Assembly (NCBI RefSeq): GCF_954871325.1
Contig: NC_088776.1
Location: 23,918,508 to 23,982,507 of the forward strand
DNA from: Gordionus sp. m RMFG-2023
Lineage: Eukaryota > Nematomorpha > Gordioida > Chordodea > Parachordodidae
Reading direction: 5' to 3'
DNA length: 64,000 nucleotides
Under the pieces are notes generated by a model. It was not told where the DNA came from. It saw nothing but the letters and a program-made list of their open reading frames with translations, and did no database searches. Position 1 is the first letter of the stretch. Each line of letters begins with the position of its first letter. Shown here in pieces: positions 47,790-61,164 of the stretch. Both the position numbers and the translations under genes were made by a program.

Positions 47790-48760
47790 TATTTTATTGC
47801 ATTTTAATAATAAAATCATTTCTAACTATTATTCCCAAGTCTAGAGCGACGATCAGAAAGTATAAGTTTTGCTTAACTAAATAATCTCTCAACACTAGCA
47901 CTTGAGGGCAAGGCAGTATTTTATTTTATATACATATTTTAATATAAGAAAAATGATCACAAATACTCATTTGAGTATTTTTAGATTTAAAAAACCGTCT
48001 AGAGGATTTTCTATTATATTAGTATCCTTTATTTCAAAATTATCAGTGAATATCGTTTTTGTGGTTGCAACTAGGGCATCTTTGTTTGGTATGAGACTAT
48101 TAAGTTTATCACGTTAATTTTTATCATCATCGGAATTGATATATGGTCAGTTTGGTTTAAAATTGGGATGAATCATAGATTTTATTTGTAGGTACATCGT
48201 AGGCCTGGCATCCTATTATCCTTTTGAGGACTGATGTTACAGATCTTCTTTTTAAAGTCTTAGGGTCTTGCCAATGGCCTGTGATTCCAAAATATGCTCT
48301 AAAAATATTAATATCAGATCAATTTATAAATATAAATAGTTTTTACTCTGTTATGTGTCCAAATATCTGCCATGGTACATATATAGGATATATCTGACAA
48401 CTCTTCTATTAGAACATCTTTCATCACTTCAAAGTTATCTGCTATCTTAATCGGTGACATAAAATTGTTGTACCAGGGGATAGAGTTTTAATCATCATGA
48501 TAAATGATGGATTATCAATCAAGGACATTGGCTGAGCTGTATCAATTATAAAATCGACAATGATTTATCAGTCAGTATCTGGGAAATATTGACAATGGCA
48601 TGTATTATAAATCAATTTAGCTTGAATTGAATTGGCCTTCTGGATGTAGTCTCCCCTATACTAAAATTATTACGATGTTTTTCTATCTCTTTAAAACTGT
48701 TGGCATGAACTTTCTTATAAAATAAATACTATTAGAATTTAGAAATGACAATTACCTTTA
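47790..48760 (-). pseudogene. hAT transposase remnant (copy 2)
   Basis: The minus strand repeats, with more decay, the coding blocks of 24656-25269: a LSDRR-type hATC piece near 47850, the HW.DP.TLK block near 48260, and the stretch matching PMSLVDNPSF near 48520. Frameshifts throughout. The + strand ORF at 47902-48117 is a shadow. Confidence 0.6.
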
Positions 48761-48954
48761 TGTTTTTTGAAGTTATAGCTACTAGATTTATTTGGATATA
48801 TTTTTTTTACATTTTAAACAAATAAATTAGTAGCCCCCTTTTGTTTTTACATTAATTTGAATTTTTCAAATTTTGAATATATTATTGTTATCTAGAACAT
48901 TTTCTTCCAGGGTATCTTCCATTTCATTAATATCATCATTGTCTGACTCACATA

Positions 48955-51640
48955 TAGGGCTGGGAACCAATATTAAAAACCCAATATAAACAAAATATTG
49001 TATTGGTATTGGTATTGGGTCTAAAATATTGGTATTGGTTTAAACAATATTTTCTATTTCTTGTATTGGTATTGCTATTGGTATTAGTTTATATTGGTAT
49101 ATATTGGTTTATATTGGTATTGGTTTAAATTCAAATTACTAATTAAAAGAATAGAAATAGTGATTATAAAACTCTTAATTTCTAGTTTTAAATAAACATG
49201 GAAAAAAAATCATGAAGCATTACCATAAAAACAAGGCTAAGAACCAACTCCCAAAATTTTACTAAATCCAAATTCTTTTTTTAAACTAATATATTTTTTA
49301 AATCAACAAACCAATCAAATAATAAACGTATATTTTGAAACTTTTTATTTAGCACAAAGAATATAGCAAAATGAATACACTAAAAATGTAACATAATTGT
49401 CTATTTATATAAAATATAGTGCAAAAGATTGTAATATAAAGAAAAAAATTTATGTATTTAAGAAGAATCCTTCATGCGCATCCAACTTTTTAAGCACATG
49501 CAAGCTTGGATAGTATGCTCATCTAGTGAACAACGTTGATCTGTTATAAGATACCTTTCTTCTGAAAAAGCCCTTTCAGAGCTAGATGAAGGAGCTGGAA
49601 TTGCAAGATAATCTCTGGCAATTTTTGATAATATTGGATATCTATTTTTATTTAATTTCCACCAGTCGAATGGATTTGTATCATTATAAATTGTGGCTTC
49701 ATCCACATATTTGCTTATTTCTAAGTTATTATTGTTGTGACTAGGTTTAACCTGATATATTTTGTCAAAAAAGGATCATTGGTTAGACATCCAATAAGAG
49801 TTTCTATACTATTATGCTTTAATAAGTGACTTGATAGTTTGGGTCAATCATTGTTGAAATAATATATAGGTGTTTATTAAAATTATAGTATTTATTAAGT
49901 TTTGTCAAGGCAGCTAATGAAGCTGTCTTTAAAATAGCATTAGGATTATTATCATAACTCTCAACGTGCTCAAAAATACTGGAATATAAAGAAATGAATG
50001 TTGAAACTGATGGAGTATTAGCACATGAGGCCATCTCTGTAGCAAAATTAAATGGTTCTAAAAATTCTCGGTATATTTCAATATTATTCCAAGCTAAGGC
50101 ACTAATATAATATTCTTCATTAGTATTTTGTTGATGATTGGTATATATTGTGAGATAAGGTTTGAGCAATATAGCCCTTTCGAGCATTTGGTTTTGGTAC
50201 ACTGAATTCCAACGTGTTGGTATATCCAAAATAGGGTGAGGAAATTTTAAATTTGGATTTTTTTCAAGATCTGTTTTTTCAAGTTTATTAAATTTAGATA
50301 TAGAAAGTTTAAAAATTTTTTAAAAATTTCTTATTTTTAGTAAAGTTGGATTTAGAGGTTCCAATGCAGCCATGACAGATAAATGGATAATATGGCAAAA
50401 ACATTTGCACACATTATCAAAATTGTCTTTTAGTTTTAAAATTTTTAAAAATGCTAAATTATTACTAGCATTATCTAATGTAATACAAAAAAAATCAATT
50501 TCAAATTTTACTTTTAATACAGAATTAAAAATATTATAAATATTAATAGCATTATGTGCTGATTTAAAAGGAATAAAATCTAATAAATGATTAATTAATT
50601 TAAAATCATTATCAATATAATGAATGGTTATGCCCATAAAGGGTATTTTATTTGGAGAGGACCAAATGTCCATTGTTAAAGAAAATTTAGAAGTAATTTT
50701 AGAAAGTACAGATTTTAAATTGATAAAAGAACTATGATAATGTTTCATAATTCCTTTTTTAAGTGTTTTTCTAGAAATTAATGTTAATGAGGGGTTGCAA
50801 AAGCTTATTAAATTTTTAAATGACTCATTTTCAACCATTGAAAAGGCTAAATTATTTTGAATAAAAAAGTCCATAATTAAATTATTTAAATTAGCTTTAT
50901 TATTTACATTATTAATTAAAAATGATTTTATGGTGTTAATTTTTTTACTGCCATTATTTATTTGTTCACATTTCTTATATAAAGTTGGGTGGATGGATTT
51001 AAGATGTGTCCATAATCCTGAGGTTCCAAAATTGGGAATAGATAATTCTTTTTTACATTTATTACAAATAGCCTTTTTTTTGTTAACACAACTAGTATAA
51101 AATTCCCAGATTTTTGCTGTATTTCGTCTTTTATTAGATATCGTTGATTCTTCTTGTTCATTATCGCTATTATTATTAGTATCAACATCATTATCTATAT
51201 TTATTAACTCGATTTGGTTTTCATTCATTATAATATCCTAAATGAATTAATAGATAAAATTGATAGATATCATATAGAAAACTTACTTCCATAATAAAAA
51301 TAAACTATAATTATAAATAACACCAATATTGATATCACAGGAATTTTTGGAAGAAATAACAGATGTAATATGTTTATGAATGAAAGTAAAAAAATATACC
51401 ACGATATAATTATCCACGATATAATTATCCACGATAAAACCAAATAATTTTATGTATTTATCTATTTTTAATTTTTAATATTGGTATTGGTTAAAATTGT
51501 ATTTAAACAATATTTCAAAACCAATATATTTAGGTAATTGGTATTGGTTGTAAAAACAATACCAATATTTAATTATATATTGGTTTATATTGGTATTGGT
51601 ATTGTAAACCAATATTATATTGGTATTGGTCCCACCCCTA
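48955..51640 (-). mobile_element. Young hAT element with perfect TSD and long transposase
   Basis: The ends are TAGGGCTGGGAACCAATA and the inverted CCAATACC...CCCACCCCTA. The TSD ctcacata is perfect at 48947-48954 and 51641-51648. Subterminal arrays of TATTGGTATTGG-type repeats lie at both ends (48970-49130; 51475-51630). At 2.69 kb with an almost complete transposase it is the best-preserved autonomous-type element here. Confidence 0.92.
49458..51228 (-). pseudogene. hAT transposase (BED finger + catalytic + hATC), frameshifted
   Basis: From ATG at 51228 minus: acidic Asn-rich N-terminus; BED-type zinc finger with CNKCKKELSIP and HLKSIHP (about residues 38-82); catalytic RNase H-like region with FSLTMDIWSSPNKIPFMGIT then ITLDNASNN; then after a frameshift near 50320 KFPHPILDIPTRWNSVYQN, EFLEPFNFATE and IDPNY (to 49819); after further shifts the hATC end, YPILSKIARDYLAIPAPSSS then SERAFS and DEHTIQACMCLKSW, ending at 49458. 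About three frameshifts separate it from an intact gene, so probably inactive, though recently active in evolutionary terms. Confidence 0.88.
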
Positions 51641-51980
51641 CTCACATACATAGATTTGGATATCCATTTGCGATAACATTTTAAATAATTTACACCAGAT
51701 GATTTAGATTTATAATACAATTGAAAATATAAATTACAAAATTAAATAATAAATCATAAAAATTATAATTAATTATAATATTATATTTAAATTTTCATGT
51801 TTATATTTACATTCATTATATTTTTAAAAAGTAGCTGAGATGCGCGCTACTTAGCTACTTTCAAAAAAGGAGTTCGCTAAAAAAATTAATAATTGGAAAA
51901 AAGTAGCGCGCTATTAGCTATCTCTACCAAAGAAGATAGCGTGCTAAGTAGGGCGCTACTTTAACAATTCTGCCAAATGG

Positions 51981-54287
51981 AAAGCTAGTGACGCTACTGA
52001 TCTTTTATTTTTGAATGAGGCCGAGATTCCAACACAATTGAAAAGCTCTAATGACGAATAATGATTATACATTATTTTGTTCACAATATATAATTCCATT
52101 TTATCTAAAGTTAAAATTTTTTTGTAGCCTAATATTTTAGTATCTAAAATTTTAATGGATGAAAAAATGGAAGGTTATTAAAAATGATTTATAAATATTT
52201 TGGAAAGCTTATAAATGTTTTGATCATCAGGATGTTCATTAAACAAAACTAGGAACCCATCAGAAGTATATAGTTTACATGGTCCAAAAAAAATGTAGCA
52301 TTTATACAGTTTATACTTTTTTTTTCCTTTATCAAACTTTTTGGTTTTGCGACAGCACAACATACTTTGCATAATGGAATTGGACTGGAAGACACCTTAA
52401 TTTAGCACTTTAAAACCAATTATATAAACTTCAAAATTAAATTATTTTTTTAGAAATTTAAACAGGAAATTAATTTTTAATTATAAAATTGATTTATATT
52501 CAGAAAAGCCTTTTTTTATTGATAATTATTATATACAATATTATTAAAAATGCCAACTTTTTTGTATAAAATAATAAATTAAATGTATATTAAATAATTA
52601 TTAATGAGACTATATACTGATAATAATAATGTTAAATTTAAGGCCTATAATTATTTTAATTTAAATCCGAAACATATAATTCATAATTCTACTCGATTTT
52701 TCTTAAAATCAAAATTATAAATATTTATTTATTGAAATTTTAAAAAATTAGGAAATTTATGTAAATTTTACCTTGTATTAGGATTTAAAAGCTAATTCAA
52801 AAATTATGCAAATATTATTTAGAATTTAATTCAAAATTTATACCTTTTTTAAATTGTTAAATACATATATAATTCACTAAAATCTAAATGGAATTATGTT
52901 AAGTTATTAAAATCCATTATAAATTTAAAATTGCTATTTCACATTTTAATTTAAAGATTAATATTCTATAAACGTGGACTAATATATTTTTTATTGGCGA
53001 TGTGATTGCCCCCAATTTAGACAAAATTATGTAAACTCCGAATTCCTTAATTAGGGCCTGTGAATTGGTAGAACTTGAATAAAAAAATTCCCACAATTTT
53101 TATAGAAATCATGATCATTTTCGAGATTTTTAATAATATAACATAATACAGGATCAGGTCAAAAGCTCTCTATTTAAGATAGAATTGGATAAGACCATAC
53201 ACATCACAGATAATGAGTATGCCGTAAAATTAGGTCTAATTTTTTCTATATTCAAAACCCGGACCGGACAGATTAAAATAATACATATAAATTATATCAT
53301 TTAATAAGTTGAAAATATTGAAAAACCATATAATGAATGAGTTGTTTAACATTTATATAAATTCCAATTTTCTTTAAAACCACAACTGAAATTGTTTAAA
53401 ATATCATTATTTTTAAAAATCCAGGGCCTAAAATTTAAAAAGCTAGGGCCAGGCTTAAAATTCTAACCTCTACACTGCCAGGTCACTTGTGAAAATTTAA
53501 AAAAAATATTAGTGGCTTTTTTTATTATATATTAATTTTCAGTGTCAAAACTCTCTCTTTCAAAATTTAAAAAATAAGATCATAAATCATTAATTTATAA
53601 ATAAATCATAATATTAATTTACCCACTGATTCAAAATTGTTAATTTTGTTTTATTGTTTTAGATTGACCATTTGATAAAATTATTTATCAATATACTGAA
53701 TTTTGGTAAAAAATTTATAAAATTAATCCTCTAGCTGTTCTAGACCAATTCACTTCTGATAAGATGATTCCGCCCACCACTTATTATTTACAAATAAAGA
53801 GTGTTCAACTTTGAGCCATGTCTTGATTCGTCTTATTTTTGAAACTTATTTCAGTTTAACCTTGGCTAAACAGATACTATAGGACACCCTATTTTAATTT
53901 GTTTTAAGTTTGTACATTCCATAAATATTATTTGTTATTTATATTTTCCCGGTATAAACTCAACAAATTATCATTACTAGCTACTTAAATCTAAAAGCCG
54001 CCTTTTTTATAGGATGTTTAGAGGAAACTATATGAACAACTAAACAGACTATTCTTTAGAAATAAGAGAAATTAAACGGCCTAAGGGTGGTAAACTTATT
54101 TAACAAGAACCACATAAGAAAAGCGATTATAGATGGTTTGGCTTTGGCATAAATAAATATATTTATGGAAACCGCAATTAAATGGGTTAGTAAAATCTGA
54201 AAGGAAAAAAAATCCCTCCCTTTAATATTTTTAAATTATAGTTCCGTTTTATCTTTAACTTAATTTATGACCTTATAAACATTTGAA
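51981..54287. other. Gene-free intergenic stretch
   Basis: AT-rich. The minus ORF 52372-52178 (Cys/Lys/Tyr-rich) has no recognised domain. A GGGCC-type MITE remnant lies at about 53250-53490. Confidence 0.4.
53250..53490. repeat. GGGCC-type MITE remnant
   Basis: CCCGGACCGG at the left and AGGGCCAGGC with CTCTACACTG at the right surround AT-rich DNA, as in the bounded members of the family. The ends are not resolved. Confidence 0.4.
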
Positions 54288-54295
54288 TTCAAAAA

Positions 54296-55732
54296 TAACT
54301 AATCGCACAGAATAAAAATTGAAACGCTCAGAATTGTTTTTACTTAATTGCTCAGGGTCAGAATTAAAAAAATATTAAGGCTATATATTGAATTTCACAG
54401 ATAATTTTCTTAAAATCAAAGATGATTATGCAAAATAAAAATTTTCATTTTTCTCATAAATTTTTTTATCAAATTTCTCAGAAGATATACTAAATCGCTC
54501 AGAAATTTTTGCTATTAAAGTATTTTATCTTCTAATTAAAGTTAAATAAATGAATTTCTGAGTAGAGTATTATTAATCTATGCGCTTGATGAGTTGTATT
54601 AATACATGATCAGGGGTCTAGGTCATGGGTGGGGGAAGGGGGATATAATTTTCTTAATAGCTTGTGGGTATCAAATGAAAGCCAATAAAAAGATAAATTG
54701 GTTACATTGATACTCAACACTCTATGTCCTCAGGGTAGATGTTGGAGTGGGGGGGGGGGTGTAAAAATTTGACATAATATGTTAACATGGGTATCAAATG
54801 AAAGCTAACAAAGAGATTAAATAATTACATTGAGTTTCATCATTCTACGCCTTGGGAGTAGGTAGAGAGTGAAGGGGGGAGGTTGAATATTCTTTAATAT
54901 AATAACTTAACATGGGTATGAAAAATCAAAGCGAATAAAAAATATCAATTGATAATATTGATACTCATGTCTTCATGGTGGGTATAGTCGAGTTGAGGGT
55001 CAAAAATATCCTGGCATAACATATGAGGAGATCAATTGATTTAATTGATGCTAGTCACTCCACATCTTCATGGTGAGTGCGGTGGGGTAAAAGGTTTCTC
55101 GCATAATATTCGAAAAGGAGCAATTTATCATATGGATATACTAAAAATTGGTATCTCATAAAAGTTAATATAATAATCTGTTAATAAAATTATAATTTTT
55201 ACTCATTACTAGGTCTTTAGGGCTATTCTGACATTTCAAACATGGGTATTATTTGAAAGATTCCTGAATGTATAATTTACCCCATTTTTATTTAGCCAAA
55301 CCCATATTTACAAATCAAAAGATTCCCTTTTAAATAAGCCCTCATAACCAGTAATATTATTATTTTGAGGACCGACAAGGACTACGACAAAGAGGGGGGG
55401 GGTGTAATGTAATATCGGCATTGAAATTAGAGGGTGCAGAAGTTCATTAGATCCTGAAGGGGTCAATGTTTTTTTGAGAATTTATAATCGTATACATCAA
55501 AGAAGTTCTGAGCAATTAAATAACTAGTTTTGAGCGTTTCATAAATTTTTTGAACAATTTAGTTTTAATCTGAGAGTTTCAAAAGTTATACCTAAGCAAT
55601 TAGTATTTTTCTGGGAAATTAAATTTATTATCTGAGCATTAAGAAATTCTCAGCATTCAGTATATATTCTGAGCATTTAATAAAAAAAATATCTGAGCAA
55701 TAGTTTTAATTCTGGGCGATTATATAGGAGTC
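54296..55732. mobile_element. Fold-back element with CTCAGAA arrays and inner minisatellite
   Basis: The TSD ttcaaaaa is perfect at 54288-54295 and 55733-55740. The left end (TAACTAATCGCACAGAATAA) is matched by the inverted right end (TATATAATCGCCCAGAATTA). Each arm holds degenerate short repeats: GCTCAGAA-type at 54325-54570 and the inverse TTCTGAGC-type at 55480-55720. The centre holds a ~124-bp tandem repeat. There is no ORF. The structure parallels 45029-46817 with an unrelated motif. Confidence 0.8.
54600..55110. repeat. Minisatellite, ~124-bp unit
   Basis: About four degenerate copies. The anchor GGGTATCAAATGAAAGC occurs at 54666 and 54789, and a variant at 54914; each is followed by a TTGATACTCA-type block and a G-rich block. 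Spacing is 123-125 bp. Confidence 0.8.
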
Positions 55733-55740
55733 TTCAAAAA

Positions 55741-56242
55741 TTGCAATAAAAAATACACAAAATTTGAAAATATTACTATTTCTAGTCAATGATTTAAAAA
55801 TCACAATATCTCTGAAAAATACACCCATGTATCAAATTTTTATAAAGTTCATATATAATTATAAAAAAAAAATTTTAATTTATAGAGAAGGTATGGATGA
55901 CTTTTCCAAGTCATAGAGTGGCTAGAATTCAGTTCAAGATATAATGTCCTAAAAACGGACCGATTTTTGAGAAAAGACCGAAAAGGTAGGTGAATATTTT
56001 TTATAAGTCATAAAGTGAGAAGAAAAAAACTAAAAATTTTCTATGAGAAATAAATATATTCACTAAGTGGTGTAGCCATGTTAGGCGGAGGATTTGAAGG
56101 CCTGGATCCCTCCCACACTAAAAATGCTGATCATAGATTTATTTCGTTTAAATTATTTTAATTCATTCAAAGATTCACCTAAATTAAACAATCATTTCAT
56201 TATAAAATTTATTATTATCAAAGTTATTTTAAAATTTTTTTG
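55741..56242. other. Intergenic spacer
   Basis: AT-rich, with no feature recognised. Confidence 0.4.
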
Positions 56243-56250
56243 ATCATGCT

Positions 56251-58059
56251 CAGGCGCGTACCCAGAAATTTGGTCTGGGGGGGGATAATAAAAATTTTAA
56301 GAAATATTATTGTTAATTAAAAATACTAAGCATAAATTTATTAGGACTAATAACTTTTCTAATACACAATTTTAAACTAATGTGAATTAAAAAAATTATA
56401 TAAAACCGGCATTGAAAAACTATAAAATAAATGTGAATTATAAAATATAAAGTGAATATAACCCACGATATGAATCACTTAAATGACCTAAAATTGAAAT
56501 TTGAATTTTTTGAGCTTTTAAAATATATAAAGTATAAAAAATTTAAATGTTGGAAATATAAATTAATACACAAAAAGTTTCTTAGGAATAATTGTATTTT
56601 GTATGTTTTGAGCTAATTTTTCAATTATCTATCCTTCCTTGGCGTTAAATGCCTATGAATATTCAAAAGATTCAAATCATTCAATCTACTTTCAGATTTT
56701 GTATTTCATAGGTATGTTTTTCACAGACTTGCAGGCCCAGCCCCCGAGCCGGACCGTATTTTAATTTTTTTAAATATACACTGGCGGGGCCCGCAATTTT
56801 TTTATAAAAAATATCCAGGCCGAGCTGTATATTTTAAAACCAAATATTTGAAATCGCCATTATTAGCTATAAAAATCAAAAATAAATATAATTTTTTTTA
56901 AAAAATTCGGGCCGGGCCTGAAAATTTTATTTTCAAAAAATCCGGGCCGGAAAAAATTAAAAAAAAAAATCTGGGCCATGTCCTGCAAATAGTACCTCTG
57001 CAAAGCTCTGTTATTCTTCTTAAAAAAGAGAATGTTCTCTCATTAGTTTACTAAAGAGCTGCTAATATATATAACCATTTTAATACATTGGGAGTATAAT
57101 CTAAAATGTGTTTGAAATAATGCAAAGCATCTATAGCATTTTTTGGGACTGTATCAACCATAGTTAATCTTTAAATCATAGTTATTCAGCTAATAAGGCA
57201 TCATAAGATATTTTAACATTTTCATGATAAAAATCTAACAAATATTTATATTTTTTTTCTATCACCATATGAAAAAGGCTGGGAGAGGGGACATTTGTTT
57301 TATAATACTCTTTTACTGATCCTATATTAATGTTTTGACGATGAGCTTGCTTGCTGCAAGTCGAGGGAACAAATATTAAACTCGTATACCTCTGCTTTTG
57401 ACTCAACAATAACATAAAATATGAAATTCTTTATCAAATTTCCTTGATTTCTAATAAAATGCTCTCCGCTATTCACATCTTCTTAATCAAGTCAATGTTA
57501 TGTTTTTGAAAAGTATTACATAAAGTTGTATAATTAAATAATACATTCTAATGAGAAAAAAAATTTGGAATAAGTATTGAATCCAATAATTTTGCTTCTG
57601 AGAAAATATTTCTTTCAAGTCATTGTGATATTTCAGTAATAGCATTAATAATCAGCTCTTCTAACTCCATAAAAGCTGTTACTGCTTGATGGCGGAGACT
57701 CGATCTCGTTGGAGAAGCTTGCAATTTCTTTCTCCCTGTTGGACATGGAGTTTCAGAGATAATTATTATTTAACTAGAAATTTAGATAAATATTACGCCA
57801 TTAAAATTTTTAAATAACAGGTAAATTACGCCAAGGAAAACTTGAAATCGAAATTAATTGATAAAATAACTTAGTAGATGAATGTGATAAATAAATGTAA
57901 TTAAATATATATATATGAGATAGTAATAAATATTAACAAATATAAATTAATATTAACAATAATATTTTTGAAAAATATAATCCGGCATCTGCATTTTTTG
58001 GCTTTGGGGGAGGGGGGGGGATTTGTCCTTCTGCCCCCCCCCCACTGCATACGCCAATG
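56251..58059 (-). mobile_element. hAT element, CAGGCGCGTAC family, copy 2
   Basis: The left end is CAGGCGCGTACCCAG and the right end is degraded, ...CACTGCATACGCCAATG. The TSD atcatgct is perfect at 56243-56250 and 58060-58067. It aligns along nearly its whole length with 21210-22899, differing by small indels and substitutions, and holds the same GGCCC block and transposase scrap. Confidence 0.9.
57182..57415 (-). pseudogene. hAT transposase fragment (copy 2)
   Basis: CSKQAHRQNINIGSVKEYYK then VPSPSLFHMVIEKKYKYL, nearly identical to the peptide at 22016-22207. The frame continues a few residues further upstream than in copy 1. The fragment alone cannot be a working transposase. Confidence 0.65.
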
Positions 58060-58067
58060 ATCATGCT

Positions 58068-60291
58068 TATAGATTTGAAAAACTATTTATACTACTTTGG
58101 AATTTCGTTAATTTTACTTAAATGAGATATTTAGGTAAATTATGTAATACCTCAATCATTTCCATAAAAGGAGAAAATTTAGAAGTGGGGAAGGGCGACA
58201 CCGACACTATCTTTATCCTATACTCAGGGAGAGATTGGACATAAGACCAAGTGAGCATTTTGCTCACAAGACCATGAGAAAAGGTCGATTTTTGAGGTCG
58301 ATCAGAAAAAAAAATGAAAAAGAGGCCGATTTAAAAAATACGTGTTATTTTATTTTAGTTATGACTTTTTTCTCTTATATATTTTATATATTAAAGATTT
58401 TAATATTTCCTTTTTTAGCATTTAGAATAATATATCAATCATTTCTTGAAGATTATCATTTAGATATTGCTATTTTATGGGGATTTTTTTTCATTTTTTT
58501 TTAAAAAAAAGGGTATTTCCGTTTAAATTAATTGAAGTCTTGATTAATTTACATTTTAATACATTATTTTATAATTCATTTATAGAAATAGAATTCAATT
58601 AGCTATAAAATAAATGAAAAATTTGATAGATTCGAAATAATAGCCATGTTGATAAAACAAATATTTGAAATAATAAAGTTTATGAGGTAAAAATTATCCT
58701 ATCAAACGACCAAACATACTGAAACTCTTGGCAATCTTAAAAATGAAAATTTAAATGTGAGAATTTCCATGATATGATAAGAATCGTATCGGAATGATAA
58801 AATACTCAGGCACCGTCTAGAGAAGGTTATTTTTAGGAGAAAACGTGGGAAAGGAAAACTAAAATTAAAATCCAAGGGAGTTTCCCTGATAATTTTATGT
58901 CAAAGACACCCGTTAATAAAGTTATTAATGCTGTTCTAGGTAAAATTATAAATTTTTTATTTTAAAAAGGAGATAGGTAAGCAAACTATTAGGTCGAAAG
59001 TTAAAAATATATAGAACACACATGACATCAGCTGATTTTGGCGAATCAAATAAAAGAATAGTTGCTCTATCCTTCTAAATAATTCAGGCCAAAGTAAGCT
59101 GCGGGGAAAAATAAGTGAAATAAGAAAAATTTGTAGATGCTTATATGGTAAAGTGAGCTTATTATCGACAGTTAAAAGTGCTTTATAATGTAAATAAGTA
59201 AGAAATTGTTTGAGGCAAACCTTATCAATAACTAGAGAATTTACAAATTTTAAAATTTAAATCCACTTTAATTTTTTATAAAATTTTTAAAATAATGCGG
59301 CAATTCTCATTATATCGTCAACTAAACATTTATATTTTATCAGCTTGAAAATTGTTTGAAGATACCATTCTGTATCTTCCATAACCTTCACATCCATTCA
59401 AAATAAAGCGAAAAAAATGGCCAAAATATTAAATTAAGATTTCCAGTGGGTACAAATTTGATAACAAAAATGATAAGTATAAAGAGGGTGTACAGAGATT
59501 AATACAAAGATGAACGCCCGAAGTTCCAATAAAAATCTATTCTGTTGAAGCATTTCTTTCTATAATTATAAAAAGTTTTATACGGTTTTCAATAAATAAA
59601 GAGCTTGCCAAAGCATATTAATGTTAATATTAAAGGCATTTCTGAAAAAAATGAGAAATTAGGACATGAATTGTCTTCGTTTTCCCGTATTTATAAAGAT
59701 ACAATAGTCGGGTTAATAAAAATATGGATGATGTAATTTATGAGTGAGGATTCTAATAAACGAAAATAAAATAATACAAGATAATAATAACTGTTATCAA
59801 TGCTTAGTATTATAAAATTCTTCAACGCTATAATAAGCACACACCAAGATTGAACATTTTACTTGAAAAAGTTAATGGTTACTGTTATCCAAGAAAAAAT
59901 CAACTGCATACTGTTAAAGACGGGAAAAGAAAAGTTGATGTATTGAACTTTTGCTATGTTATATTTTTATAAAAATAATTTTAACCTTTTACTTTTTTTG
60001 TAAAAATGCCTTTGCTAAAAATGTTATCTTAATTATATTTGAGAGAACGGGCAAATTTACTATGGGGAAGGAAATTTCCAACTTCACCCGTTGATTTCGC
60101 TTCTCACATCATATATTTAGTTTTTTTTTATATTTTTCATTATAGCATATAATGTCATCTTTTCGAATTAATTTTTTTTATTTTGCTAATAAATTTTTTA
60201 TTTAAATATCTACCGAAAGGATTAAAATATATAGAATTAAGCACTAAACTTTGATATCATTTTCAGGATAAATGCTTTCAGTCGTAAATAG
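58068..60291. other. Gene-free intergenic stretch
   Basis: AT-rich. The ORF at 58235-58504 begins with a basic segment and ends in Phe/Ile-rich low complexity; I do not support it as a gene. Confidence 0.4.
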
Positions 60292-60293
60292 TA

Positions 60294-61002
60294 GGGGAGA
60301 TGTGCCACAAATGATCATGTTTAAAGACTGACCACAATCCTTTAACTTTTTATCTATTGAAACAATTCCTCTCAAAAATGGTCAAACATGTTCTGGTGAG
60401 AAAATTACTAAATTAGATTACTGCTCTTTTATATAAATATTATCCTTAGGCATTTAGCATTATTCACACAAAAAATTAGAGCTTACAGATTTTATTTAAT
60501 GAACAAATAAAGGTTCCGAATAATAATAGACAGGTGAGTATTGTTTGGCCATGTATTGACTGGCCACAATTCATACATTCATATTGAAATGAAAAGCTCG
60601 GAAAATAACTTGGTGAAATTTCAAATATGAACAAACTTAAGAATTTTTAACAAAAATAATTAAAAATTTATAATATTATCCTTAAATAGTAGATGAAAAA
60701 TTGAGATGTTAATACCAATTATATCAGTGTATAATTAATTTTTTATATACCTAAAAAATGAAGAAATATTAACAGGTCTTTTACAAGTATTTCATATTTG
60801 TAATATAATTCTTAAATAATATATTATGGCCAGTTAACACATAGTAAATGGCCAGTCAATTAATCCAGCTCATAAACTATCTTAGATAGAGCTTCGATTC
60901 AAATTTTATTTTAAAGATTAAGAATCGGGCTACATATTAATATAAAATTTGTTTGGTTAAACCCAAGAAAAAAGCAAAAACCAATTTATGGCACATCTCC
61001 CC
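60294..61002. mobile_element. TIR element candidate with TA flanks
   Basis: The left GGGGAGATGTGCCA and inverted right TGGCACATCTCCCC form a 14-bp perfect TIR, each flanked by TA (60292-60293 and 61003-61004). About 709 bp with no ORF. This fits a Tc1/mariner-type non-autonomous element, though TA flanks are weak evidence in AT-rich DNA. Confidence 0.6.
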
Positions 61003-61164
61003 TACGGTGACCAAAATTTTGTTCCTAATAATTTTTTTCCATTATATTGGTTGAAGCATTTATATTCACTGATGAAGCACAAAACTTAGACTTAGACAAT
61101 TATAACAGAAAGGTATAAAGATATTACATATTTAAAAAAGAAAATAAAAATAACCATAGAAAAA

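Larger units (their letters stand above)
47626..51972 (-). mobile_element. hAT element, CAGAGTTGTTAAA family, copy 2
   Basis: The ends are CAGAGTTGTTAAACACTAC and the inverted TTTAACAATTCTG, with the same subterminal AGTAGCGCGCTA motifs as 24424-25952. TSDs ccaattgg (47618-47625) and ccaaatgg (51973-51980) agree at 7 of 8. It is interrupted by a complete younger hAT at 48955-51640; without it the element is about 1.66 kb. Confidence 0.88.

Noticed and set aside
58235-58504. + strand 89-residue ORF with hydrophobic tail
   Set aside because: The tail is Phe/Ile low complexity expected from T-rich DNA; no homology recognised.
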